A stretch of DNA of 64,000 nucleotides, from assembly GCF_000420405.1 (NCBI RefSeq), contig NZ_ATUW01000003.1, forward strand, positions 62,001-126,000, read 5' to 3'. The translations under genes and the position numbers were made by a program. The notes under the pieces are model-generated. The model made no database searches and had not been told where the DNA came from. It saw only the letters and a list, made by a program, of their open reading frames with translations. Source of the DNA: Winkia neuii subsp. neuii DSM 8576. GTDB lineage: Bacteria; Actinomycetota; Actinomycetes; Actinomycetales; Actinomycetaceae. Positions 7,920 to 16,498 of this stretch are shown here, in pieces; position 1 is the stretch's first letter, and each line of letters opens with the position of its first letter.

Positions 7920-9278
7920 ATGACTGCATCACCAGTAACGTCACTATTGACGGACATGTACGAATTGACCATGATCGATGCAACCTTGAAGAGCGGCATT
8001 GCGCAAAGACGTTCAGTGTTCGAGCTCTTCGGACGCAAATTGCCTGCCAAGCGCCGGTTTGGGGTGGTTGCGGGCACCGCTCGCATTCTGGAAGCCCTCC
8101 AGCGTTTCCATTTCGAGGACGAACAAATCGATTACTTAGCCAAGCAGAAGATCGTTTCCGACGAGTGCTTGGACTTTTTAAAAGGCTTCAAGTTTTCTGG
8201 CGACATCATTGGCTATCCCGAGGGCGAATGCTATTTTTCCGGCTCTCCCCTGCTCACGGTCGAATCCACTTTTGCCGAGGCGGTAGTGCTCGAGACTTTG
8301 GCACTGTCAATTTTGAATCACGACTGTGCTGTGGCCTCCGCGGCCTCACGTATGACCATCGCTGCCCACGGCCGTCCCTGCATGGATATGGGGGCCCGGC
8401 GCACCCACGAACGAGCTGCTATTTCTGCCGCTCGGGCCGCTATTATCGGTGGTTTCAAAGGCACTTCTGATCTGGAAGCTGCAAAGCGCTACGGGATCCC
8501 CGCCATTGGTACCGCCGCCCACTCGTTCACGCTTATCCACGACAGTGAAGAGGACGCCTTCGCCGCCCAGATTAATTCGCTCGGCACAGACACGACCCTG
8601 CTGGTAGATACCTTCAACGTAGAAAAAGGGGTGGAACGGGCCGTCCAAGCCGCACGCAACGCTGGCGGGGAGCTTGGAACAGTACGCCTCGACTCAGGCG
8701 ACCTGGTAGCGCAGGCCTTCACTGTTCGGGGCCAACTGGATTCGCTAGGCGCCACAGACACCAAGATCACGGTAACTTCCGACCTCGACGAATATCAGAT
8801 CGCCGCGCTGGGGGCTGCCCCCGTCGATTCCTACGGAGTGGGCACCCGCCTGGTTACGGGCTCCGGGATCCCCACTGCCGCCCTCGTCTACAAGCTGGTA
8901 GAACACGATGGCCCCGACGGCAAGCCGGTTCCGGTAGCCAAAAAGTCCTCTTCCAAAGCTACCGTGGGCGGCAAAAAGTGGGCGGGGCGCATACGCAACG
9001 AAGAGGGCTACTCTGCCGAAGAATTGCTAGTCATGGCGGACTCCGAGGAAGAGGCACTAGCAGAATTGTCCAAGCGGGGAGCCCGCCCTCTGCAAGTCAC
9101 CTACGTAAAAGACGGGGAAATCAACGAATCCTTCATGGGCCCGGCCGCCCTGGCCGAGGCCGCTGAACGGCACGTAACCTCACGCAACGAACTCCCCTAC
9201 CAGGCATGGCGCCTGTCCGAGGGCGATCCGGCCATAGGCACCACCTACGTGGACATATCCTCGAAGGGGAAGGCCTAA
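7920..9278 (+). CDS. pncB: Nicotinate phosphoribosyltransferase
   Basis: Catalyses nicotinate plus PRPP to nicotinate mononucleotide, the first step of NAD salvage. At 452 residues it fits the family. It contains the N-terminal LLTDMYELTM motif, the core DMGARRTHERAA, the GTAAHSF segment, VDTFNVEKG and the RLDSGDL phosphate-binding motif, and a Lys-rich linker near KKSSSK. The neighbouring clpS gene is the same partner seen in mycobacteria (pncB1 next to clpS). The following minus-strand gene abuts its stop codon with no spacer. Confidence 0.95.
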   Translation: MTASPVTSLLTDMYELTMIDATLKSGIAQRRSVFELFGRKLPAKRRFGVVAGTARILEALQRFHFEDEQIDYLAKQKIVSDECLDFLKGFKFSGDIIGYPEGECYFSGSPLLTVESTFAEAVVLETLALSILNHDCAVASAASRMTIAAHGRPCMDMGARRTHERAAISAARAAIIGGFKGTSDLEAAKRYGIPAIGTAAHSFTLIHDSEEDAFAAQINSLGTDTTLLVDTFNVEKGVERAVQAARNAGGELGTVRLDSGDLVAQAFTVRGQLDSLGATDTKITVTSDLDEYQIAALGAAPVDSYGVGTRLVTGSGIPTAALVYKLVEHDGPDGKPVPVAKKSSSKATVGGKKWAGRIRNEEGYSAEELLVMADSEEEALAELSKRGARPLQVTYVKDGEINESFMGPAALAEAAERHVTSRNELPYQAWRLSEGDPAIGTTYVDISSKGKA

Positions 9279-10025
9279 CTAACGGGAAAGTAGGGCGGCG
9301 AGGGACGAAAGCTCTTCGCCGCCCTTCACGTCTGCTAGCCCGCTCAGAGCAATAATGCCCGCAAAGGAATCATCCCTGAGTCGAGCCAACAAGTCGTCTA
9401 AATACTTGCCGTGTTCTAGCACTTTAGACCCGGGATCCAAGTGCAGACGCACATAGGAGGTGCGGCCTATAACCTGCGTGTAGGCCGCCCCCAGGGGTGC
9501 CACCTGACATTGCAAATAGCTGATGGGGTCGAACACTAGCGAAAATTCGTCCTCAGTAAAGCATTCCACCAGGTCCAACACTCGGGTGGGCACGTCGCCA
9601 AAGTAACCCGGCGCATTCTCGTGTAGGTAGGACATGTCGGCGCGCGCCACCACCTGAATGATTTTCCCTATCCGGTCAATAACCTCGCCTTTGTAGCGAT
9701 CCGGATTATGCCCGGCCGGAATCTTAAAGGAGTAGCCGCAGATACGCTGACAACCCAATATGCCTGCCACCTCGGTTGCCCTGTAGACCCGGTCCAAGGT
9801 GTAATCGTCCTCTACTGACCCGGTGGCTAAATCGGTGCCCAGGGCAACTGCCTGCAAGCCGTAGCGGTCAAGATCTGCTTTCAGCTCCCAGACCTGGCGA
9901 TCTTCTAAATCCAAAATAGATGTTCCACCGACACTCCTGAGCTCAACTCCAGGCACATGGATGCTAGCCAAATTCTTGAGTTGAGTAGCAGGCGAGTGCG
10001 TGAGTAGGCCCGCAACTTGCCACAT
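9279..10025 (-). CDS. Sugar phosphate isomerase/epimerase-like TIM-barrel protein
   Basis: A 248-residue protein with features of the xylose isomerase-like TIM barrel (AP_endonuc_2) family: an early VELRSVGG segment, YLHENAPG where metal-binding His/Glu are expected, a FDPISYLQC strand, and a C-terminal FAGIIALSG strand. The substrate cannot be deduced. ATG 10025 is chosen over an upstream TTG because GGGAG sits 6 nt before it. It ends exactly where convergent pncB ends. No operon partner is evident; the helicase gene upstream lies 51 bp away on the same strand. Confidence 0.68.
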   Translation of the reverse strand: MWQVAGLLTHSPATQLKNLASIHVPGVELRSVGGTSILDLEDRQVWELKADLDRYGLQAVALGTDLATGSVEDDYTLDRVYRATEVAGILGCQRICGYSFKIPAGHNPDRYKGEVIDRIGKIIQVVARADMSYLHENAPGYFGDVPTRVLDLVECFTEDEFSLVFDPISYLQCQVAPLGAAYTQVIGRTSYVRLHLDPGSKVLEHGKYLDDLLARLRDDSFAGIIALSGLADVKGGEELSSLAALLSR

Positions 10026-10076
10026 AGATGCTCCCTGATTCAAAACGCACGTGCATTAGCTTTGCACGCCGCCATT

Positions 10077-11879
10077 TTACCGTTTTCCTACAAACCAGTC
10101 TTGGAGTTTCGAAATACGAGCATGAATTTGCTCAGTAGTTGCCTCGGCTACGGGTGGCCCCCCACAAATTCGCCGCAGTTTCGCGTGAATCGTGGAATGG
10201 GCCTGCCCTGAAGAACGCGCCCATTTCGCCACCAAGCGGGAAAGTTCCTTACGCATTTGAGCTCTGGCACGATGGTCAGAGAGGCCGGAATTCTGTGCTC
10301 GAGTCATAGCAGCAGCCTGTGCTTTCCGCTGCTGCGCCATCTGCTTAGTTTGGCGCTCGTGCAACAGTGAAACCACCTGATCCGGTTCCAGCAGCCCGGG
10401 AATGCCCAAGAATTCTTGTTCTTCAACCGAACCGACCTCGGCAACAGTGCCAAAATCAGAGCCGTCGAACAACACCCCCGCAAATTCGGCGCCCGAATCT
10501 ATAGCCTCAAATCCACCCAGCAAATCCGCCGAGGCGTTTTCCGTTTTGTTAGCCATAGCGAGGGCGCGTTCTTCAGCACTCATCTGCCCTTCCTCTTCAG
10601 CGGAAGGCTTATTCAAGGCGTGGTCGCGCTCAACTTCCAAAGACGCAGCCAGCTCGAGCAGCGGTTCCACGGAGGGCAAAAACACCGAGGCGGTCTCACC
10701 CCGCTTGCGAGCGCGCACAAAACGCCCAATAGCCTGCGCGAAATAGAGCGGAGTAGAGGCAGAAGTAGCATAAACCCCCACGGCGAGGCGGGGTACGTCC
10801 ACGCCCTCGGACACCATGCGCACAGCCACCATCCACCGGTCCGAAGAATTTTGGAACTTGTCTATCTCCTCGGAGGCCCCGTCGTCGTCAGAAAGTACCA
10901 CCACGGGCGACTTCCCTGTAATGCGCGCCAGGTGGCCTGCATAGGCTCTGGCACGGGTCTGATCGGAGGCAATGACTAACCCAGCAGCATCTGGAATCTG
11001 CCTACGCACCAGGTCAAGACGCTGATTAGCTGCCGCCAGCACCTCCTGAATCCACTTCCCATTCGGGTCGAGGGCGGTGCGCCAGGCCTGCTTAGTCATG
11101 TCCTTAGTGAGCGGTTCGCCAAGCCGAGCCGATATCTCGTCCCCAGCGCTAGTGCGCCAGTGCATTGAGCCCGAATAAGACAAGAAAATCACCGGGCGCA
11201 CCACCCCGTCGCGCAGCGCATTGCCGTAGCCATACGTGTAGTCAGCACGCGAACGTTTGATGCCCTGCTCGTCCTCGGCGTAACGCACAAACGGGATCGG
11301 CGAAGTATCCGAACGGAAGGGAGTACCGGTCAGGGCCAGCCTGCGCGTCGCACTTTCGAACGCAACCCGGATCCCCTCACCCCACGTTTTAGCGTCACCC
11401 GCATGGTGAATCTCGTCGAGAATTACCAGCGTTTTGAACGCCTGGGTACGGACCTGGTGTACTCGCGGATTGGCGGCCACTTGAGCGTAAGTTACCGCAA
11501 CCCCGTCAAAGTGGGATCCGGCCCTCCCCTGCGAGTTCTGGAAGGAAGGATCAATATGTATGCCCACCCGCGCAGCCGCATCAGCCCACTGGGCCTTTAG
11601 ATGCTCTGTAGGGCACACAACTGTCATCTTGTCTACCACCCCAGAACCTATCAATTCGGTAGCCACGCGCAGCGCGAACGTGGTCTTGCCCGCCCCGGGA
11701 GTAGCTACCGCCAAGAAGTCTTGGGGAGACTGTTCCAGATACTGTTTTAAAGCAGCGGCCTGCCAAGCGCGCAACGACCCCGCAGTGCCCCAGGCCGCCC
11801 TCTTCGGGTAAGCCGGAGACAGCTGCTCTGCTGCGAATATAGAAACTTGTTGGGGTTGGCGCTGATGTTCCGCGCTCAC
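10077..11879 (-). CDS. Superfamily 2 DEAD/DEAH-box helicase (actinobacterial DUF3039-linked)
   Basis: A 600-residue SF2 helicase. It shows Walker A (TPGAGKTTFAL), the DEIH box (LDEIHHAG), motif III LTGTPFRSD, and motif VI AIGRFVRARKRG, followed by a charged, Ala/Arg-rich C-terminal region of ~150 residues. These architectures resemble bacterial DEAD/DEAH helicases related to restriction-type and XPB-like motors, but no nuclease domain is visible. The start is GTG 11879, which overlaps the DUF3039 stop as GTGA; the frame also extends upstream across DUF3039. This translational coupling is strong evidence that the two proteins work together, though the role is unknown. Confidence 0.85.
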   Translation of the reverse strand: MSAEHQRQPQQVSIFAAEQLSPAYPKRAAWGTAGSLRAWQAAALKQYLEQSPQDFLAVATPGAGKTTFALRVATELIGSGVVDKMTVVCPTEHLKAQWADAAARVGIHIDPSFQNSQGRAGSHFDGVAVTYAQVAANPRVHQVRTQAFKTLVILDEIHHAGDAKTWGEGIRVAFESATRRLALTGTPFRSDTSPIPFVRYAEDEQGIKRSRADYTYGYGNALRDGVVRPVIFLSYSGSMHWRTSAGDEISARLGEPLTKDMTKQAWRTALDPNGKWIQEVLAAANQRLDLVRRQIPDAAGLVIASDQTRARAYAGHLARITGKSPVVVLSDDDGASEEIDKFQNSSDRWMVAVRMVSEGVDVPRLAVGVYATSASTPLYFAQAIGRFVRARKRGETASVFLPSVEPLLELAASLEVERDHALNKPSAEEEGQMSAEERALAMANKTENASADLLGGFEAIDSGAEFAGVLFDGSDFGTVAEVGSVEEQEFLGIPGLLEPDQVVSLLHERQTKQMAQQRKAQAAAMTRAQNSGLSDHRARAQMRKELSRLVAKWARSSGQAHSTIHAKLRRICGGPPVAEATTEQIHARISKLQDWFVGKR

Positions 11880-12184
11880 TCGCCGTCCGCCCCGAAAGGC
11901 CAATTGGGGCCGAAGTTTTTCATCTGTTCGTGGATCGCCTTGCATTTGGGGCAAACGGGGAATCCACTTGGGTCGCGAAGCGGCACCCATACTTTGCCGC
12001 ACAGGGCCACCACCGGCGAACCCGTTACGGCCGAGGCCGTAGCCTTATCTTTTCGGACGTAGTGGGCGAAACGCTCGTTGTCGCCGTCGTCCTTACTTGG
12101 CTTCACTTCTGTCTGGGTGCGTTCCAGCACCGAGGTCGACGAGTCAGGCTGACCGGCCATGTTCCGCATTCCAGAAATGATCAT
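11876..12184 (-). CDS. DUF3039 zinc-ribbon-like protein
   Basis: A 102-residue actinobacterial protein of unknown function. The family signature is present: STSVLERT near the N-terminus, NERFAHYVRK, then a VALCGKVWVP segment with CPKC further on, giving three cysteines and nearby histidines that could bind zinc. Start choice is uncertain among ATGs at 12184, 12169 and 12160. I prefer 12184 because a TAAACT hexamer ends 6 nt before it, the leaderless spacing seen elsewhere in the window. The stop overlaps the helicase start. Confidence 0.8.
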   Translation of the reverse strand: MIISGMRNMAGQPDSSTSVLERTQTEVKPSKDDGDNERFAHYVRKDKATASAVTGSPVVALCGKVWVPLRDPSGFPVCPKCKAIHEQMKNFGPNWPFGADGE

Positions 12185-12294
12185 GCCCCCAGTTTAGCTA
12201 TACGTTTACTGCCGAGCCTGCCTAAGGGAACACATTTTCGCTATTTGCGCAGCCAGGAGCGTTTTGTGCATCGTGTCCATCTGGGCGTTGGCTT

Positions 12295-12333
12295 AAAAAA
12301 TTGAAGAGGCCGAGCAGAGCCCGCCCTCTTCAA
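12295..12333 (-). terminator. Rho-independent terminator of the HU gene
   Basis: On the minus strand the stem TTGAAGAGG / CCTCTTCAA encloses a GC-rich loop of 15 nt and is followed by TTTTTT. It starts about 20 bp after the HU stop codon, so it fits as the HU terminator. Confidence 0.85.
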
Positions 12334-12353
12334 AAGCTTAGAAAAAAGCCTGT

Positions 12354-12638
12354 TTACTTCTTGCCAACAGCCTTCTTCAAGGTGGAACCAGCGGAGATGC
12401 GAACGCCATAGCCTGCAGGAATCTGGATTTCTTCCTTAGTGCGAGGGTTGCGGCCGGTGCGTGCAGCGCGCTCGACGCGCTCAACCGACATTAGACCAGT
12501 GATCTTTACCGGTTCGCCCTTGGACAGGTTTTCGATAAGAATCTCTTGAAATGCGGCCAGGGCGGAATCTGCCTGGGCCTTGGTCAGGGATGCGCGGTCA
12601 GCAATGCTCGCGACGAGCTCGGTACGATTTACGGACAT
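12354..12638 (-). CDS. hup: DNA-binding protein HU
   Basis: Nucleoid-associated histone-like protein of 94 residues, the short HU form without the long Lys/Ala-rich tail seen in mycobacterial and streptomycete HupB/HupS. It starts MSVNRTELVASIADRA, has the GEPVKITG turn, and carries the DNA-binding arm segment RTGRNPRTKEEI followed by the conserved IPAGYGVRISAGSTLKKAV end. The start ATG 12638 has a good GAGAGGAAA ribosome-binding site. The frame extends upstream, but that part is not HU-like. It is probably monocistronic, with its own terminator. Confidence 0.95.
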   Translation of the reverse strand: MSVNRTELVASIADRASLTKAQADSALAAFQEILIENLSKGEPVKITGLMSVERVERAARTGRNPRTKEEIQIPAGYGVRISAGSTLKKAVGKK

Positions 12639-13289
12639 TATTTTCCTCTCGTGTAGATAAAGAGTTAGGCACCCGCAGGGCCTACTGTTCAACAGTTCCG
12701 ACCTTATCGTATAGCCAAAACGGCAACCTAAGCCTGGCATTTAGGCCCAAAACTACCGTTTTGCCATCTTTTCCGAAATCTAGGATCAGATTGCCGGAAC
12801 TTGTTGTACGGGGTCCCATGATACCCCTATTTCCCACATTTTTCGCAAGAGAATAAGGTTTTCTGCCCCCGCACTTGCCGGGGACTGGACTCAACGCCCA
12901 CCTCTAGCAGACGCCTAACAGGTACCGCAAATTTCTCGCCTGGAAAAATACACTCGCAATTAGAAATTAACCTTCCCTAAATTATTTGTTTAAATTTCTA
13001 CACTGCTAAATATTTTCCGGAAAATTCACAGTCAATTTGACCGGGTGATAAATGCGTAACGCAGGCGGCCTCAACTGCCTGCGAGGTGTACTCGCCGAAC
13101 GGGAAAAGGCACTACCGCGGGCAGCCACTTCCGCCCCTAAAACGTTTTAGAGGCACCGAAAAGAGCAACATTTGGCCAGGCGCTGCCATTTTTCGTGCGA
13201 TTAGCGTGCCAAATTGAACACTAAAACAGGCTAACAGGGACTAACTCAGACTAAAAGCACCCTCGAGCTTTTCCGCGCCATTGCAATGG
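12639..13289. other. Gene-free, palindrome-rich intergenic block
   Basis: About 650 bp with no credible gene. It holds the HU promoter side (TATACGAT at about 12703-12712 on the minus strand). Further in are perfect palindromes ATTTTCCGGAAAAT (13012-13025), CTAAAACGTTTTAG (13137-13150) and CCATTGCAATGG (13278-13289), plus a stem-loop with 7-bp arms CGCAGGC/GCCTGCG (13060-13083). The part from 12940 to 13030 is strongly AT-rich. A small RNA or regulatory function is possible but unproven. Confidence 0.4.
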
Positions 13290-13320
13290 AAAACCCCGCC
13301 ATTCCAACGGAAGAGCGGGG
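13290..13320 (-). terminator. Rho-independent terminator of tmRNA
   Basis: On the minus strand CCCCGC / GCGGGG encloses an inner TTCC-GTT-GGAA stem and is followed by TTTT. It begins 7 bp after the tmRNA 3' end, so it is the ssrA terminator. Confidence 0.85.
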
Positions 13321-13326
13321 TAATAG

Positions 13327-13692
13327 TGGAGATGCGGGGAATCGAACCCCGGTCCGGCGGCCGGCCCTTAGAGCTTCTCCGGGCGCAGTCTGCGAATGAT
13401 TTTCTTGGCCCTATGCGCTCTTGCAGACAAGACACATAACAGGCCCAGCCATCAAAGTGTCGTTATCTAGCCGATGGCGAGCTAGACAACCAGTGGCCTC
13501 CTAAACGACGCCAGTTCCAGGTCGAAGGCAACCCCTGGGCTGACGGATTTGCCTCGCGCTTAGGCAGCGAGAGCGAAATCGGTGCGATTGTGTTCGGCAC
13601 CTATTGTTTTGTGAAGAGCGTTATCGAGTGGACTCCACGTCCTCGGCCCGCTTCCTCTAAACCGACGACCACCGTCGAAACCGATCATCCCC
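13327..13692 (-). ncRNA. ssrA: tmRNA (transfer-messenger RNA)
   Basis: Rescues stalled ribosomes by tagging nascent proteins for degradation. The 5' end GGGGATGATCGG and the 3' end (T-loop GGTTCGATTCC, then CATCTCC) pair into a seven-base tRNA-Ala-like acceptor stem with one G-U pair. The tag reading frame is at 13598-13560 on the minus strand: GCC GAA CAC AAT CGC ACC GAT TTC GCT CTC GCT GCC TAA in pieces, giving AEHNRTDFALAA after the charged alanine. CCA is not encoded; the template continues CTA after the discriminator A. smpB lies just upstream on the same strand. Confidence 0.96.
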
Positions 13693-13760
13693 TGTGTAGT
13701 TTTTAAACAGCAAAACTGCGAAAAACGATGGTAGCACGCTCCCGCCGCTGCGGCAAGAGC

Positions 13761-14291
13761 TCATTCCCAGCTACCGGTCCGCTCGTATTCGCGCATAGCT
13801 CGCAGTGATTCTCGCTTATCCTGTGCCTCCCGCAGCGCCTGGCGCTTGTCCCAATCCTGCTTACCGCGAGCTAAAGCAATCTGCACCTTAACTCGCCCTC
13901 GAACGAAGTAAAGCTCGAGCGGAACCACCGTGTATCCCTTCGCTTGAACTTCCATTGCAAGCTTTTGGATCTGCCGCTTGTGCAATAGGAGCTTCCGCTT
14001 GCGACGAGGGGAATGGTTGGTCCACGACCCCGACAGGTACTCGGGAATCATAGCCCCCTGCAACCAGGCTTCTCCGCGATCCAGTTCCACCCACGCCTCG
14101 GCTATCGAGGCGCGCCCCATGCGCAGCGCCTTCACCTCAGTTCCCATGAGCGATAAGCCCGCTTCGTAAGTATCCTCGATGAAGTAGTCATGCTTAGCTT
14201 TCTTATTGCGCGCAATAACCTTCACCGCATCCGCCTCGGCCTTAGCCTTCTGAGCGGCGGACTGCTTGTTTTTCTTCCATTCCTTAGCCAT
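13761..14291 (-). CDS. smpB: SsrA-binding protein SmpB
   Basis: Binds tmRNA and guides it into the ribosome for trans-translation. The protein has 176 residues: an N-terminal basic extension of ~25 residues, then the OB-fold core starting at VIARNKKAKHDYFI. It carries GLSLMGTEVKALRMGR, and the C-terminal tail KQDWDKRQAL enters the mRNA channel in known structures. The ribosome-binding site GGGGGTGAAG is good. It sits between the M23 gene and ssrA on the same strand, the standard arrangement. Confidence 0.96.
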   Translation of the reverse strand: MAKEWKKNKQSAAQKAKAEADAVKVIARNKKAKHDYFIEDTYEAGLSLMGTEVKALRMGRASIAEAWVELDRGEAWLQGAMIPEYLSGSWTNHSPRRKRKLLLHKRQIQKLAMEVQAKGYTVVPLELYFVRGRVKVQIALARGKQDWDKRQALREAQDKRESLRAMREYERTGSWE

Positions 14292-14332
14292 ACTTCACCC
14301 CCAAAAAGTGCGATAGCTATTGTACACGCCCG

Positions 14333-15580
14333 TCAGAAACCGGGAAGAGACATGGGGTCTATAGTCTGCCCATTTTGGTGCACTTCGTAGTGGGCATGGC
14401 AGCCGGTCACACGCCCAGTGGCACCCGTGTAACCAATCAGCTGGCCCTGCTTGACGTGCTGTCCGGGACCCACCACATACTGCTGAAGATGCAAGTGCAT
14501 AGTGACCCACGAACTACCACCGATTACGCCGTGGTTGATCATTACCCCGTTCCCGCCGGTATCGTAGTCGCCTACCTCTGCAACGGTGCCGTCAGCCGTG
14601 GCATATTGCGGGGTGCCGCAGGCATTGCCGAGGTCGACGCCCTCGTGCAAGATTGCGGTCCCCAAGATCGGGTGAGTGCGATACCCCCACGGGGAAGTAA
14701 CGATTAGCGGACCCGCTACGGGATGGATGAAGATACCCCCGGTGGGAGCTGGCGCCCCTGCTCCCCCAGCCAGATTCTTCTGATCCAGCTCGTTGATCTT
14801 GCCCTGATATTTGGCAACGTCTTTCGAGGCGGCATCCAGGTCTTTTTGAGCCTCCCCCTTGCGAGCGTTCAATTCTTTAGAAAGTGCCTCATTTTTTTGT
14901 TTGAGCGCACCCAGATCTTCGAGCCGCTTCTGCTGGGCTTTGGCCGCTGACTCAGCCGCCTGAGCAGTCTTCCTGGCCTCCGCTTCCAGACCCGCAATTT
15001 GCTGGGTCAGCGCATTCTGGCGGTCCTCGGCATTGCGGGTGTTCGCAAGCTCTGCTTCCACATTCGCTAAATTCGCGGACTCGGCCCGCGACACCTGGTC
15101 TGCCGCCGCGCTGGCCTTCGAAAACTGCTCGGTGGTGGCAGAAGTCATTGCCAGACGCAACGTTGCCGAACGCCCATTTTGCCGGTACGCCTTGGCAGCT
15201 ACCGCAGCAATTTTGGCTGCAGTAGCGTCGGCCTCTTTCTTTGAAGAGTCAATCTTGTCCACTAGCCGCTGCTGCTCGGCCTTAGCCACGTCGAGTTGGT
15301 CGGCCACCTGCTGATGTTTGCGCTGGGCCGCGCCGAACTGACTTTGAGCGTCAGCCAAAGACTTTTGTGCCCCGGGCAAAGCCGCATTCACCTTATCCAG
15401 TTCCAAAGCAGACTTTGAAAGATCCGCGTTTATGCCCTCTAGAGCACTGCGAGCCTTGGCCTCGCGCTGGGCGGCACTATCGCGTTTATTCACCGCGTCC
15501 CCGCGTTCGTCAGCAAAAGCTGAAGTCGCAAAACTTGCACTCAAGAGAACTGCCATAGATGCAGCCAGAAACTTTTTCAT
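14333..15580 (-). CDS. Secreted coiled-coil M23 (LytM) peptidoglycan peptidase
   Basis: A 415-residue envelope protein. It has a signal peptide (MKKFLAASMAVLL to about ADE at 25), a long Ala/Gln/Glu/Lys-rich coiled coil from ~30 to 260, and a C-terminal LytM domain from ~290. The zinc and catalytic residues of M23 are present: H312 and D316 (HEGVD) and the HAH at 395-397, plus HLHL near 362. It follows ftsX with its ATG directly abutting the ftsX stop. This matches the EnvC/RipC scheme, in which FtsEX controls a coiled-coil amidase activator or hydrolase. Since metal ligands are kept, it is probably an active endopeptidase. Role inferred from context. Confidence 0.88.
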   Translation of the reverse strand: MKKFLAASMAVLLSASFATSAFADERGDAVNKRDSAAQREAKARSALEGINADLSKSALELDKVNAALPGAQKSLADAQSQFGAAQRKHQQVADQLDVAKAEQQRLVDKIDSSKKEADATAAKIAAVAAKAYRQNGRSATLRLAMTSATTEQFSKASAAADQVSRAESANLANVEAELANTRNAEDRQNALTQQIAGLEAEARKTAQAAESAAKAQQKRLEDLGALKQKNEALSKELNARKGEAQKDLDAASKDVAKYQGKINELDQKNLAGGAGAPAPTGGIFIHPVAGPLIVTSPWGYRTHPILGTAILHEGVDLGNACGTPQYATADGTVAEVGDYDTGGNGVMINHGVIGGSSWVTMHLHLQQYVVGPGQHVKQGQLIGYTGATGRVTGCHAHYEVHQNGQTIDPMSLPGF

Positions 15581-16495
15581 TTAAATCCTCGTATACCTCG
15601 CGAGCGAACCCAGCGACGCTAGAACCGTAACCACGATGGCCGACAAGAGTAGCCACGGGGAAATCCACAGCACGTCGGAGGTAGTAATCAGATCTACCCA
15701 CCTGAAAGACGAACGCAACCAACCTTGGATAAAGAACTTCACTCCAGCCGCGAGCGCGCCCACGGCTAGCACAGCCCCAATGATCGCGGCGATTGCGCCC
15801 TCGAGCATGAAGGGCAGTTGGATGAATAGGTTCGACGCCCCCACTAGGCGCATAATCTCGGTGCGTTTTTGCCGCAGCAAGGCACTAACCCGAATGGTGG
15901 TGGCAATGAGCAGCACAGCAGCCAGCGACATAATTCCGGCCAGCCCCCACGACAAAATCGTGGCCTTATTGAGCACGTTGAACAAAGGCTCTACTACCTG
16001 GCGCTGGTCCTGGACGGACTGCACCCCGTTCTGACCGGTAAGCTCGTCGGCAATCACCTGGTACTGGCGCGGATCCTTGAGCTTTACGCGGAACGACACA
16101 GGCAGCATGTCGGCAGTAGTGGCCTCGCCAAGCGGAGTATCCCCTAGCTGCTCACGAAATTCCTTGAGCGCCTGCTTCTGGTCGACAAAGTCGACCTTTT
16201 GGATGAGCTTGGCAAGTTCTGGGCTGCGCAGGCGAGCCTTTACCTTTTCTATCTGCTCCTCCGAGGCCGCCTGCCCTCCACAAGAGTCAGAGGTATCGGA
16301 CTGAGCACACATGGAAACGGTGACTTCTACCTTGGAATACCACTGCTTAGACATGCGGTTCACCTGAACCTGCGAAAGAGCCCCAGCCCCCACGAAAAGC
16401 AGCGACACAAACGTCACCAAGATAACCGAAACCGTCATCACCCAGTTGCGGAAGATGCCCTTGAACGCCTCAGAAACTACTAACCAAAAACGCAT
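15581..16495 (-). CDS. ftsX: Cell-division ABC transporter permease FtsX
   Basis: Membrane partner of FtsE that transmits the ATP cycle to periplasmic or extracellular cell-wall hydrolases. The 304 residues show a first membrane segment at ~20-42, a large extracellular loop to ~175 containing a CGG cysteine pair region, and three C-terminal membrane segments (GLAGIMSLAAVLLIATT, LEGAIAAIIGAVLAVGAL, WLLLSAIVVTVLASLGSL). Between them lies RQKRTEIMRLVGAS, the typical FtsX loop. It starts 3 bp after ftsE with a GAGGT ribosome-binding site in the end of ftsE. Confidence 0.94.
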   Translation of the reverse strand: MRFWLVVSEAFKGIFRNWVMTVSVILVTFVSLLFVGAGALSQVQVNRMSKQWYSKVEVTVSMCAQSDTSDSCGGQAASEEQIEKVKARLRSPELAKLIQKVDFVDQKQALKEFREQLGDTPLGEATTADMLPVSFRVKLKDPRQYQVIADELTGQNGVQSVQDQRQVVEPLFNVLNKATILSWGLAGIMSLAAVLLIATTIRVSALLRQKRTEIMRLVGASNLFIQLPFMLEGAIAAIIGAVLAVGALAAGVKFFIQGWLRSSFRWVDLITTSDVLWISPWLLLSAIVVTVLASLGSLARYTRI

Positions 16496-16498
16496 TAT

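Noticed and set aside
12682-12894. Minus-strand 70-codon frame upstream of HU
   Set aside because: No ribosome-binding site, unusual composition, and it covers the HU promoter region. Treated as non-coding.
13241-13435. Minus-strand frame across the 3' end of tmRNA
   Set aside because: It reads through the tRNA-like end of ssrA and its terminator, so it is a by-product of the RNA gene.
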